From positions 1-19,489 of the forward strand of contig SLSM01000157.1 of NCBI GenBank assembly GCA_007130445.1: DNA of 19,489 nt, read 5' to 3'. The notes under the pieces were generated by a model that saw only the letters and a list, made by a program, of their open reading frames with translations, searched no databases and was not told the origin of the DNA. This DNA is from Trueperaceae bacterium. Lineage in GTDB: Bacteria; Deinococcota; Deinococci; Deinococcales; Trueperaceae. How positions within the stretch are numbered: position 1 is the stretch's first letter; each line of letters begins with the position of its first letter. The position numbers were made by a program, and so were the translations under genes. Below are positions 7,412-15,232 of this stretch, one piece after another.

Positions 7412-10400
7412 TCAGACCGGTCCGGCGGCAGCGCCGCCGGGAGCACCGCCGAGCGCGTCGCCTGGCGGTGCTCCCGCCGCCGCGACGGCCGGCGCCGGCG
7501 CGGCCGGATCGTAGCGTCCGCGCTCGAAGCGGTAGAAGGCCGCCGGCACCACGAACAGCGTGAGGAACGTCGACGACACCACACCGCCCAGGATCACGAG
7601 GCCGAGCGGCTGGCGGAACTCGGTCCCCTCGCCGACGCCGGCGAGCAGCGGCACCGAGATGATCACGACCGTCAGCGCCGTCATCAGGATCGGCCGCAGG
7701 CGCAGCGATCCGGCGCGCACCAGGGCCTGTTTGAGCGTCTCGGTCCGCCCCATCTGGCTGACGACGACGTCGAGCAGCAAGATCGCGTTCTTCGTCACCA
7801 GGCCGATCAGGATCACCACGCCGAGCACGCTGATCACGTCGAGCGGCGAGTTGGTCAGGAAGAACAGCCAGAACGCACCGACGAGCGCGAGCGGCACGGG
7901 CAGCAGCAGGTAGAGCGGGTAGCGGAACGAGTTGAACTGGCTGGCGATCACCAGGTAGTTCAGCACGATCGCCAGCGCGAACGCGATCGGTCCGTAGAAC
8001 ACCAGATCGCCGAGCAGGTCGGGGCCCAGACCCGTGGTCACGCGCACGCGCTCGTCGACGACGCCCTCGGAGGCCAGCAGCTCCTCGATCGCCTGGCGCG
8101 TCTGGAACTGCCCCGGCGAGGCCGGTGACAGGTCGGCCGCGAGGCTCGCGACGTACGCTTGGTTGGCGCGCCGGATGGTGACGGGCGCCGCCTGCACCTC
8201 GAAGGTGCCGAGCTGACCGAGCGTCACGAAGGACTGCAGCGCGCTTGCGAAGATCGGGAGCGACAGCAGCGTCTGCTCGTCGCGCACGAGCGCCGGATCG
8301 ACCTTCACCACGATCGGCGTCTCGTCGCCGGCGTCGCGCAGCGTGCCCGCCGAGACGCCGACGTTGTAAGCGCGCAGCGTGTTGGCGAGGTCGTTGGTGG
8401 TCAGGCCGGTGCCCGCCACGGCGGCCGCCGAGACGACGAACACGCGCTCCGAGACGCTCCCCTCCAGCGACGAGCGCACGTTCCGGAGCCAGGGGTGGTC
8501 CTCCATCAGCTCGCGAGCGGCGCGATCGCGCCGCTCGAGCAGCGCCAGGTCGGCGCTCTCCAGGACGATCTCGATGCCGGTGTCGACGGGCACGGCACCG
8601 CCGTCGTCGGAGCCGACCCGCAGGCGCGCCTCGGGGACGTCGGCGATGGCCGCGGCCAGGAGCGGCCGCAGGCGGTCGGCGACCTCGAACGAGCTCGCCC
8701 CGCGCCGCGCCAACGGCACGAGTTCGAGCTGGATGTCGGCGCGCTGGACGTTCGGGTTCCCGAACGTGCCGCCGGTGCCCACCGTGGTGATCACGCTCCC
8801 GACGTCCCGGTCGCCGCGCACGACGGCCTCGAGCCGCGCGGCCACGTCGTCGGTGCGGCCGAGCGGCGTGCCGGGCGGCATGTCGACCCGGATGGCCACC
8901 TGGCCGACGTCGACCTCTGAGACGAAGTTGAAGTTGATCGACGGGAAGATGACCCCGACGCTCGCCACCATCAGTGCGGCGGCGACCAGGACGGCGGTGC
9001 TGCGATCGAGCATCCAGCCCAGCGCGCGCGCGTAGCGCTCGCGTCCGGCGACGACGAGCGCGTCGGTCGCCTGGTGCAGCACGAGCAGCAGGCCGCCCAC
9101 GAGGTTCCAGACGATGCGTAGGAGCGCTCGCACGACACCGGCGAGCGGCGGGAGCAGCAGCGCCACGGCGAGGCTGACCACGGTCCCGAGCGCGACGGCG
9201 ACCCACCACGTGCCGGCGGCGTCCAGCGCGCGACCACCCAGCCACCCCTCGGCAGCGGCGAACGGCGCCGCCGTCCCGGCCACGAGCACGAGCGCCCACA
9301 CGCGGCGTCGGCGCCACAGGGCCAGGCACCACAGCAGGTCGCGCGGCACCGCGCGCAGCGCGGCGGGGAACGCGCGCCACGAGGGCGGCATCGGGTTGGG
9401 CATGTAGGCCAGGCGGACCGTGAGGAAGAACATCGCCTCGAGGTACGAGACCCCGATCGTGGCGGCGAGCGAGAGCCCGAACTGGCTGAAGAACTGCCCG
9501 ATCACGCCCGGCAGGAAGGCGATCGGCACGAACACCGCGAGCAGCGACAACGTCGACGTCAAGACCGCCGTCGCGACCTCGCCCGCCCCCTTCAGCACGC
9601 TCTCCTTGAGGCCGTACCCGAGCGCGCGGTAGCGGTCGATGTTCTCCGCGATGACGATCGAGTCGTCGACGACCAACCCGACGGCCACGGTGATCGCGAG
9701 CAGCGTGACGACGTTGAACGTGAACCCGAGCAACCCGAACACGATGACCGCACCCGTGATGGTGATCGGGATGGCGAGCACCACCGAGAACGTCGAGCCC
9801 AGGCGACCGACGAAGAGCAGCACGATGAAGGCGACGGCGAGCACGGCGAGCAGCGTCTCGCGCACGGTGTCGAACACCGAGTTGGCGATGAACACGGTGG
9901 TGTCGCCGATGATCACGGCCTCGAAGCCGTCGGGGAGTTCGATGCGCTCGAGCGCGGCGCGCACGGCGCGGCCGGTCGCCACCGAGTTGGCACCGGACGT
10001 CTTGCGGACCTCGAGCAGCACGGCTGGCTCGGTGTCGAGACGCACGAAGCGCGTGGCGTCGGCGACCGTGTCGCGCACGGTGGCCACGTCGCGTACGAGG
10101 ACGCCGCGCGCGGGATCGACGAAGGCGTTCGCCACGTCGTCGCCCGTGCGCTGCTGTGCCCGCACCGACAGCAGCAGCCGTTCGGCGCCGAGTTCGAGCC
10201 CGCCCGCCGGGAGCGTCACCGACGACGCCCGGATGGCGCCGGCGACCTGCGCGGGGGTGAGGCCGAGCGCCTGCAGGCGGGCGGGATCGAGGAGCACCTG
10301 GAGTTCGCGCGACACCGGGCCGATGGTGGAGACCGCCGCCACGCCGAGCACCTGCTGGATGCGCGTCTCGATCTCGTCCGCTGCGACGCGTTGGACGTCT

Positions 10401-10855
10401 TGCAGGTCGACGCCGGGCGCCGAGAGCGCGATCGTCAGGATCGGTTGGTCGTTGGGGTCGAACTTCTGGATCACCGGCGCACCGGCGTCGTCCGGGAGCG
10501 TCGGCTGGATCTGGTCGACGCGCTGCTTGACGTCGATGGCGGCCTGGTCGACCGAGACGTCGAACTCGAACTGCGCGATCACCAGCGAGAAGCCCTCGCC
10601 CGAGATCGACGACACGTCGGTGACGCCGGAGAGCGTGGCGACGGCGTCCTCGAGCGGCTCGCTGATCTGGCTCGCGGTCTCGGCCGACCCGGCGCCGGGG
10701 TAGCTGGTGTTGATCGCCACGATGGGGAACTCGAACTCCGGCAGGAGATCGACGCCGAGGCGCGTGCCGGCGCTGAGGCCGAAGAACACCACCGCCACGA
10801 AGATGGCGATGGCGAAGACGAAGCGCTCGACGAAGAAGGCGATCAGGCGGTTCAC
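7412..10855 (-). CDS. RND efflux permease (AcrB/HAE1-like) with enlarged TM6-TM7 linker
   Basis: A 1147-residue inner-membrane proton-driven exporter. The usual order is visible: TM1 (about 12-28), a first periplasmic porter domain, TM2-TM6 (about 335-480), a second porter domain from about 640, and TM8-TM12 (about 950-1108). The proton relay is present as GLVVDDSIVIAENI in TM4 (Asp397, Asp398) and LVTKNAILLLD in TM10 (Lys1022). VDMPPGTPLGRTDDV (657-671) is a typical second-porter start. The start is GTG 10855, overlapping the adaptor stop (GTGA). Between TM6 and TM7 lie about 135 residues instead of about 55, including two extra hydrophobic segments (about 516-534 and 549-570), which explains the length above the usual 1020-1050. 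The C-terminal 30 residues are Ala/Gly/Pro-rich and coincide with DNA hairpins. The substrate is unknown. Confidence 0.94.
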   Translation of the reverse strand: MNRLIAFFVERFVFAIAIFVAVVFFGLSAGTRLGVDLLPEFEFPIVAINTSYPGAGSAETASQISEPLEDAVATLSGVTDVSSISGEGFSLVIAQFEFDVSVDQAAIDVKQRVDQIQPTLPDDAGAPVIQKFDPNDQPILTIALSAPGVDLQDVQRVAADEIETRIQQVLGVAAVSTIGPVSRELQVLLDPARLQALGLTPAQVAGAIRASSVTLPAGGLELGAERLLLSVRAQQRTGDDVANAFVDPARGVLVRDVATVRDTVADATRFVRLDTEPAVLLEVRKTSGANSVATGRAVRAALERIELPDGFEAVIIGDTTVFIANSVFDTVRETLLAVLAVAFIVLLFVGRLGSTFSVVLAIPITITGAVIVFGLLGFTFNVVTLLAITVAVGLVVDDSIVIAENIDRYRALGYGLKESVLKGAGEVATAVLTSTLSLLAVFVPIAFLPGVIGQFFSQFGLSLAATIGVSYLEAMFFLTVRLAYMPNPMPPSWRAFPAALRAVPRDLLWCLALWRRRRVWALVLVAGTAAPFAAAEGWLGGRALDAAGTWWVAVALGTVVSLAVALLLPPLAGVVRALLRIVWNLVGGLLLVLHQATDALVVAGRERYARALGWMLDRSTAVLVAAALMVASVGVIFPSINFNFVSEVDVGQVAIRVDMPPGTPLGRTDDVAARLEAVVRGDRDVGSVITTVGTGGTFGNPNVQRADIQLELVPLARRGASSFEVADRLRPLLAAAIADVPEARLRVGSDDGGAVPVDTGIEIVLESADLALLERRDRAARELMEDHPWLRNVRSSLEGSVSERVFVVSAAAVAGTGLTTNDLANTLRAYNVGVSAGTLRDAGDETPIVVKVDPALVRDEQTLLSLPIFASALQSFVTLGQLGTFEVQAAPVTIRRANQAYVASLAADLSPASPGQFQTRQAIEELLASEGVVDERVRVTTGLGPDLLGDLVFYGPIAFALAIVLNYLVIASQFNSFRYPLYLLLPVPLALVGAFWLFFLTNSPLDVISVLGVVILIGLVTKNAILLLDVVVSQMGRTETLKQALVRAGSLRLRPILMTALTVVIISVPLLAGVGEGTEFRQPLGLVILGGVVSSTFLTLFVVPAAFYRFERGRYDPAAPAPAVAAAGAPPGDALGGAPGGAAAGPV
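7422..7476. terminator. two consecutive GC hairpins, 3' of the second mPPase, inside the RND gene end
   Basis: CCGGCGGC-agc-GCCGCCGG (7422-7440) is a perfect 8-bp stem. It is followed, sharing two bases, by GGGAGCACCGCC (7439-7450) and its exact complement GGCGGTGCTCCC (7464-7475), a 12-bp stem (13 with C7438-G7476, if the first hairpin is open) and a 13-nt loop. They start 24 bp after the mPPase stop but lie within the last codons of the convergent RND gene. There is no T-tract. A role in stopping or stabilising the mPPase transcript, or in blocking convergent transcription, is inferred. Confidence 0.5.
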
Positions 10856-12192
10856 GGTGCGGTGACGACCTCGATGACGCGCACGCGCGTGTTGTCGCGG
10901 ACGTCGAGCGGTCTGGGCGCGACCACGCGGGCGCCGAGCGGGAGGGCGCCCTCTTCGACGGCGGTCACGACGGCCTGGTTGCCGCTCTCGCCGACGACGC
11001 GCACCTCGGTGCGGCGCGCGACGCTGCGCGCCTCGTCGGTGTCGACGCGGAACACGAAGGTGCGCCCGCCCTCGGCCGACAGGGCCGACGACGGCAGCAG
11101 CGCTCCGGACGCCACCAGGATCTCGTAGCGCATCTCGGCGACGGCGCCGCCCGGGAGCCGCGGCGCGGCCGGGTCGAGCGTGGCGATCACCGTCACGAGG
11201 CGCGATTGCTGCGCGGAGCGCTCCGTGCGCGTGACGGTCGCGCTCAGGCTCTGCCCGGCGTACTCGATGGAGATGCGCCCGGTCGCCTCGAGCGCCGCGA
11301 CGTCTTCGGGCGGCACCGCGAAGCTCGCCAGCTGCGCGTCGAGCCCCAGCACCCGGGCCACCGGCGAGCCGGCGCCGACGAACTCGCCGGCCTCCACGAG
11401 CAGCTCGGCCACCTCGCCCACGAAGGGCGACCGGACGACCGCGTCGGCGACCGCGTCGCGGGCCTGCCTGAGCTGGATCTCGGCCTGGCGCACCTGGAGT
11501 TCGAGCAGTGCGAGCTCCTCCTGTTCGACGCGGCCCGCCCGGGCGAGCGCGTCGGCCGCCTGCAGCGCGGCGCTCTGCGCCTGGTCGCGCTGCGCGCGCA
11601 GCGCCTGCACGTCGGCCGCGGCGACCGCGCCGATGTCCAAGAGCGCCTCGGCCTCGTCGAGTTGACGCTGCGCGACGGACAGGTTGCCCTGGGCGGCCCG
11701 AACGCCGGCCTCGGCCTGCGCCACGCCGTCGGCGGCCTGGCTGCGGGCGCGCTGCAGGTTGATGCGTGCTTGGCCGAGGGCCAACTCGGCGTTCTCGACC
11801 TGGCGGTTCAGGGCGGCGGCGTCGAGGCGGACCAGCGCTTGGCCGGCCTGTACCACCTCGCCCTCACGAACGAGCAGTTCGTCCACGCGACCGCTGGCGC
11901 CGGAGGCGACGCGGCTCTCGCGCGACGGGCGCACGGTCACCGACGCCCGGCGGGTGGCGCGCAGCTCGCCCTCGGCCACCTCGACCACGCGCACGGCGCG
12001 CTCGGCCTCGGCGCCGGCGGTGGCAGCCGCAGCGGTGGTCGAGCCGTTCGCCGTGCTCGTCGGCGCCGCGCCGTCGTCCGAACCGCACGCCACGATCAGC
12101 GTCAGGGCGAGGGCGAGCACGACCAGCAGTCGGGGCGTCCTCGCCGCCACCGGGCGCAGCGGCCCGCCACGTCGGCCGGCCTCAGAAGCCAT
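10852..12192 (-). CDS. RND efflux periplasmic adaptor lipoprotein (HlyD/AcrA family)
   Basis: A 446-residue membrane-fusion protein linking the RND permease to the outer-membrane partner. A hydrophobic signal (21-35) ends in the lipobox IVAC, so Cys36 should be lipidated and the protein anchored on the periplasmic face of the inner membrane. A Ser/Thr/Ala-rich tether (41-65) follows. The two lipoyl half-motifs are SGRVDELLVREGEVVQAGQ (100-118) and SPFVGEVAELLVEAGEFVGA (255-274). They flank an unusually long Ala/Gln/Leu-rich coiled-coil hairpin (about 125-250), long enough to reach an outer-membrane tunnel. Beta-barrel and membrane-proximal domains fill 285-446. The start is ATG 12192, overlapping the preceding gene by 11 nt; the stop overlaps the permease start (GTGA). 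Substrate range cannot be predicted. Confidence 0.93.
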   Translation of the reverse strand: MASEAGRRGGPLRPVAARTPRLLVVLALALTLIVACGSDDGAAPTSTANGSTTAAAATAGAEAERAVRVVEVAEGELRATRRASVTVRPSRESRVASGASGRVDELLVREGEVVQAGQALVRLDAAALNRQVENAELALGQARINLQRARSQAADGVAQAEAGVRAAQGNLSVAQRQLDEAEALLDIGAVAAADVQALRAQRDQAQSAALQAADALARAGRVEQEELALLELQVRQAEIQLRQARDAVADAVVRSPFVGEVAELLVEAGEFVGAGSPVARVLGLDAQLASFAVPPEDVAALEATGRISIEYAGQSLSATVTRTERSAQQSRLVTVIATLDPAAPRLPGGAVAEMRYEILVASGALLPSSALSAEGGRTFVFRVDTDEARSVARRTEVRVVGESGNQAVVTAVEEGALPLGARVVAPRPLDVRDNTRVRVIEVVTAP

Positions 12193-13219
12193 GCCACCCC
12201 TCCAGCGGTACCAGCGTCGCGGACTGCAGTTCCAGGGCCGCGGCCAGCAACGCGTGCTCGGCCTGCATGGCGCGCAACTCGGCCTGCAGGGTCTGCAGCT
12301 CGACCTGCTCGAAGGCCAGCTCGCTGATCAGGCCGGCGGCCAGGCGCCGGCGCTCGACGTCTTCACGCTCGCGTGCTTGCGAGAGCGCACCCTGGGCGAT
12401 GCGATCGCCTTCGAGGGCGCTCGCGAGGGTGTTGGCGCGCGAGCGCAGCAGCAGCGTCACACCGCGCCGCGCCTCATCGGCCCCGGCCGCGGCCTGCGCG
12501 CGCTGGAGCTCGGCCTGATCGATCTGGCTGCGCGAGGCGAAGCTCGGGTCGAGGAGTTCGACCTGCAGCTCGGCCAGCGCCAGCCCGTGGCGGACCTGCA
12601 TCACCGTGGGCGTTCCGACGGCGGCGGCTTCGAGCGCCGCGTCGTCGGGCACCGCGAGCGCCACGAGGCGCTCGCGGGCGATCGTTTCGCTCGCGTCGAG
12701 CATGACGCCGGTGATCCCCACCAGGTTGCGCGTGGCGAGCGCCAGGCCGTCGCGAGCGGCGTTCGCGCCGCGCTCGGCCTCGCGCAGGTCGGTCTCGGCG
12801 GCCTGGACCTCCAGCGCCGTCGCGCTCCCGCGCTCGAGCCGCAAGCGGGCGACCTCGACGCCGCGTTGGGCGAGCGCGCGGCCGGCCTCGGCGATGCGCA
12901 CCTGCAGTTCGGCTTCACGCACCTGGGCGTAGGCGGCGGCGACGTCGACGTAGGCCTCGAAGAGGGCCTCAGTGGCCTGCGCGGTCGCGAGGTCGGCGCG
13001 CTGCCGCGCCTGCACCCGCTCCGGCCGCAGGGCCAGCGGGTCGGCCTCGGTGCGCTCGATGGCGCGCTCCGCGTCGGCGCGTTCGAGCGCCGCCGTCACG
13101 ACCCCGACGGCCTGATCGGCGCGTGCGAGGAAGGCCTCGAGCGGTTGGGCCGTGGCGAGGCCGAGGGCCGCGACGAGCAACGGCGCCAGCAGGCGCCGGG
13201 CGGTGAGGACGTGCGTCAC
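12182..13219 (-). CDS. TolC-like outer-membrane efflux protein 2, short and almost purely helical
   Basis: A 345-residue exported protein, shorter than typical TolC-family channels (about 420-500). The start is GTG 13219, overlapping the upstream stop (GTGA), with CGGAGG a few bases before. A signal peptide is clear: TARRLLAPLLVAALGLATA, with cleavage expected near residue 25. The rest is long Ala/Glu/Gln/Arg/Leu heptad-like helices. It includes the family-like stretch VARLRLERGSATALEVQAAETDLREAER in the first half and a matching RRRLAAGLISELAFEQVELQTLQAEL in the second, i.e. the two-repeat alpha-helical tunnel. I see no glycine/aromatic alternating segment between the helical halves where the barrel strands should be. 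It may form a tunnel with the larger protein encoded just upstream, or act as a periplasmic helper; it probably cannot make a normal outer-membrane barrel alone. Confidence 0.82.
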   Translation of the reverse strand: MTHVLTARRLLAPLLVAALGLATAQPLEAFLARADQAVGVVTAALERADAERAIERTEADPLALRPERVQARQRADLATAQATEALFEAYVDVAAAYAQVREAELQVRIAEAGRALAQRGVEVARLRLERGSATALEVQAAETDLREAERGANAARDGLALATRNLVGITGVMLDASETIARERLVALAVPDDAALEAAAVGTPTVMQVRHGLALAELQVELLDPSFASRSQIDQAELQRAQAAAGADEARRGVTLLLRSRANTLASALEGDRIAQGALSQAREREDVERRRLAAGLISELAFEQVELQTLQAELRAMQAEHALLAAALELQSATLVPLEGWHGF

Positions 13220-14649
13220 GGGAGGACCTCCGAGAGTGGGATGGCATAGGCCACGTACGTGTCGAGCACCGCGCCGAGGGCGTCGACGCGGGCCGCCCAC
13301 CAGCCGAGTTCGGCCTGGGCGAGGGAGAGATGGGCCTGGTCGCGCTCGAGGGCGCCGATGAGTCCGGCGTCGAACCGCACCGCGGCCGCGGCGGCCTCCT
13401 CGATCGCCAGGCTGCGTTCGAGCTCCGCCTGGAGCACGGCGGCGCGGGCATCGGCCACCGCGTCGGCGTCGGCGCGGCGTTGCAGCGCCGCGCGGTCGTG
13501 AGCGGCCTCGAGCGCCGCGACCGCCGCGTCGACCTGGCGGCGGCTCGCGTCGCGCTCGAGCGAGACCTGGGGTGAGATGGTCCAGCTGACGCCGACCGTC
13601 AGGCTCCCCCGGACGCTCGGCGTCAGCCCGTCGAGCGCGTCCCCGCCCACACCGATCCCGCCGGCCCCCGCTGCCTGGCCGCCACCGCCTGTCGCGTACG
13701 TCAGCGAGGGTTGCCAGGAGCGGCTCTCGAGGCCGACGGTGACGCTGGCACCTTCGTCGCCCAACCAGGTGTAGCCGGCCTGCACGGTGGGCAGGAGCGC
13801 TCGCCCCTGGTTGCGTGCACCGACGTCGGCGAGGGCCAGGTCGAGCGCTGCGCGCACGAGGTCCGGCGGTGCGCCGAGGACGGGCGCGAGTTCGGGGAGG
13901 TCGCCGATGCGCGCGGCGCCGACGAGTTGGCGCAGCGCCGCGTCGGCCGCCGCCAGTTGGCGCTGCGAGCGCGCCAGCGCGCGCTCGGCGTCGGCGAGTC
14001 GGAGTTCGGCCCGGCGCAGGTCGAGGTCGCTGGCCGCCCCGGAGGCGTGACGCGTGCGCGTCGCCGCCAGCGACCGGTCGGTGAGGTCGAGGGCGTCGGC
14101 CGCCAGGGCGACGCCGCGTTCGGCGAGCAGGACGCCGGCGGCCGCGCGGACGGCCTGCGCCTCGAGCGCGGCGCGCGTCTCGCGCACGACGAGTTCGGCA
14201 CGCTCCAGGTCGAGCAGGCGCTGGTCGAGGAGGTCGCGCAGTTCGCCGGCAACGAGCGGGCGCAGCACGGCGGTGAGGGTCGCGCGGTCGGTCGCGTCGT
14301 CGATCGCGAACAGGTCGTCGAACGGCGGCGGGAGCGGGTCGCTGGCTTCCTCGACGAGCAGGCGCTGCGACTCGAGGTCGATCCGGAACGACACCGGCGA
14401 GCGCACGGCGTCGGCGCGCAGCGCAGCGGCGTCGGCCGCCGCGTCGGCGGCGCGCAGCCCAGGGTGCTGGTCGACGGCGGCGAGGAGCGCCATGAGCCCG
14501 ACGACACCGCCGTCGATCGGTGCGTCACCGGCGTACGAGGGCTGCCAGGCCGCCACGCCGAGGGCGCACAGGAGCACCATCGCTGCCGCCCTGCGCGTGG
14601 GCGCCGCGGCGGGGACGCCGCACGCGACCAGCGCCGCAGGCCGGCTCAC
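13216..14649 (-). CDS. TolC-like outer-membrane efflux protein 1
   Basis: A 477-residue protein of the outer-membrane efflux protein family, the likely exit duct of the RND pump. The start is GTG 14649, overlapping the marR stop (GTGA). A signal peptide with Arg19-Arg20 and a hydrophobic core (22-35) ends near SYA (38-40); an internal Met24 is an alternative start. Helical repeats occupy about 120-285 and 360-460, with the family-like RHASGAASDLDLRRAELRLADAER (residues 200-223) in the first and FDAGLIGALERDQAHLSLAQAEL (426-448) in the second. Beta-strand candidates are SFRIDLESQRLLV (87-99), VQAGYTWLGDEGASVTVGLES (289-309) and RGSLTVGVSWTISP (347-360), joined by a Gly-rich loop (320-337). The sequence is full length and looks complete. 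It overlaps the second TolC-like gene by GTGA, so the two should be made in similar amounts. Confidence 0.88.
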   Translation of the reverse strand: MSRPAALVACGVPAAAPTRRAAAMVLLCALGVAAWQPSYAGDAPIDGGVVGLMALLAAVDQHPGLRAADAAADAAALRADAVRSPVSFRIDLESQRLLVEEASDPLPPPFDDLFAIDDATDRATLTAVLRPLVAGELRDLLDQRLLDLERAELVVRETRAALEAQAVRAAAGVLLAERGVALAADALDLTDRSLAATRTRHASGAASDLDLRRAELRLADAERALARSQRQLAAADAALRQLVGAARIGDLPELAPVLGAPPDLVRAALDLALADVGARNQGRALLPTVQAGYTWLGDEGASVTVGLESRSWQPSLTYATGGGGQAAGAGGIGVGGDALDGLTPSVRGSLTVGVSWTISPQVSLERDASRRQVDAAVAALEAAHDRAALQRRADADAVADARAAVLQAELERSLAIEEAAAAAVRFDAGLIGALERDQAHLSLAQAELGWWAARVDALGAVLDTYVAYAIPLSEVLP

Positions 14650-15116
14650 GGCCGCCCGCCGAGCAGCGACTCGAACACGTGCAGCACGGTGCGCAGTTGG
14701 TCGGTGTCGATGCGTTCGAGGTCGGCGCGTTCGGCCTCGTGCCAGGCGCGGCGCAGGCCGGCGAGCGCCTCGTGACCGCTGGGCGTGAGGCTCAGGTGGA
14801 TGCGGCGTCGGTCGCCCGCGTCCTGTTCGCGCGCCAGCCAGCCCTTCTCCATCAACTCGTTCACCATCGCGGTCACCGCAGGCGGCACCGCCTCGAGCAC
14901 CTCGGCGATCTGCTTGGGCCGGTCGATGCCGCGCTCGACGAGCTCCATCAGCAGCACGCGGGTGGGACGCACCCCGAGCGGCTCGTAGACCTGCATGGCA
15001 CGCTGGCGCAGCGACCACATGAGCGGCAGCGACAACGCGCTCAGACGCGTGATGATCGCGTGGCGCTCAAGCTCGTCGGCGCTGGCGGGCTGGGTGGTGG
15101 TGGGGGCGTGGGCCAT
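14646..15116 (-). CDS. MarR-family transcriptional regulator of the RND operon
   Basis: A 156-residue winged-helix regulator. RPKQIAEVLEAVPPAVTAMV (residues 66-85) is the DNA-recognition helix region, and the wing DAGDRRRIHLSLTPSG (99-114) carries the conserved D.RR..LTP.G pattern. Flanking helices form the dimer interface. The start is ATG 15116 (MAHAPTT), preceded by a G-rich run (GGGGGG) 4 bases upstream; the frame is open further 5' but crosses the promoter and operator. It is the first gene of a five-gene operon in which all junctions overlap. MarR proteins usually repress their own operon and release DNA when they bind a small phenolic or drug-like ligand. The palindrome at 15133-15146 lies where such a repressor would act. 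The ligand is unknown. Confidence 0.92.
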   Translation of the reverse strand: MAHAPTTTQPASADELERHAIITRLSALSLPLMWSLRQRAMQVYEPLGVRPTRVLLMELVERGIDRPKQIAEVLEAVPPAVTAMVNELMEKGWLAREQDAGDRRRIHLSLTPSGHEALAGLRRAWHEAERADLERIDTDQLRTVLHVFESLLGGRP

Positions 15117-15132
15117 CGACCCCCCATCATGC

Positions 15133-15146
15133 TTCACGTTCGTGAA
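15133..15146. promoter_or_regulatory. probable MarR operator TTCACG-tt-CGTGAA
   Basis: Two perfect 6-bp arms are separated by 2 bp, 17 bp upstream of the marR ATG. A weak minus-strand -10 candidate (CATGAT, 15130-15125) directly adjoins it, so the palindrome would fill the promoter spacer. Size and position match operators of autoregulated MarR proteins. It also lies about 50 bp upstream of the divergent pgm -10 box. Confidence 0.6.
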
Positions 15147-15194
15147 CGATGACTGAGCATGGGGCACGGTGTCGGCCCCGTCGCGCCGCGGTGC

Positions 15195-15200
15195 TACGCT
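15195..15200 (+). promoter_or_regulatory. candidate -10 box TACGCT for pgm
   Basis: TACGCT is identical to the candidate box before the second universal stress gene (18123-18128). It would give a leader of about 25-30 nt carrying AGGAGG at 15220-15225, 7 nt before the ATG at 15233. No good -35 box is seen. Confidence 0.4.
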
Positions 15201-15232
15201 TGAGCGAACCCCGCCGTGCAGGAGGACCTCGT

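Noticed and set aside
6561..9380. 939-codon minus-strand open frame across the mPPase/RND junction
   Set aside because: Overlaps the real RND gene in another frame and is antisense to the mPPase; composition is that of a GC-driven shadow.
15149..15232. Upstream ATG (15149) for pgm
   Set aside because: It lies next to the MarR operator and upstream of the -10 box; ATG 15233 has AGGAGG at ideal spacing and begins the conserved protein.
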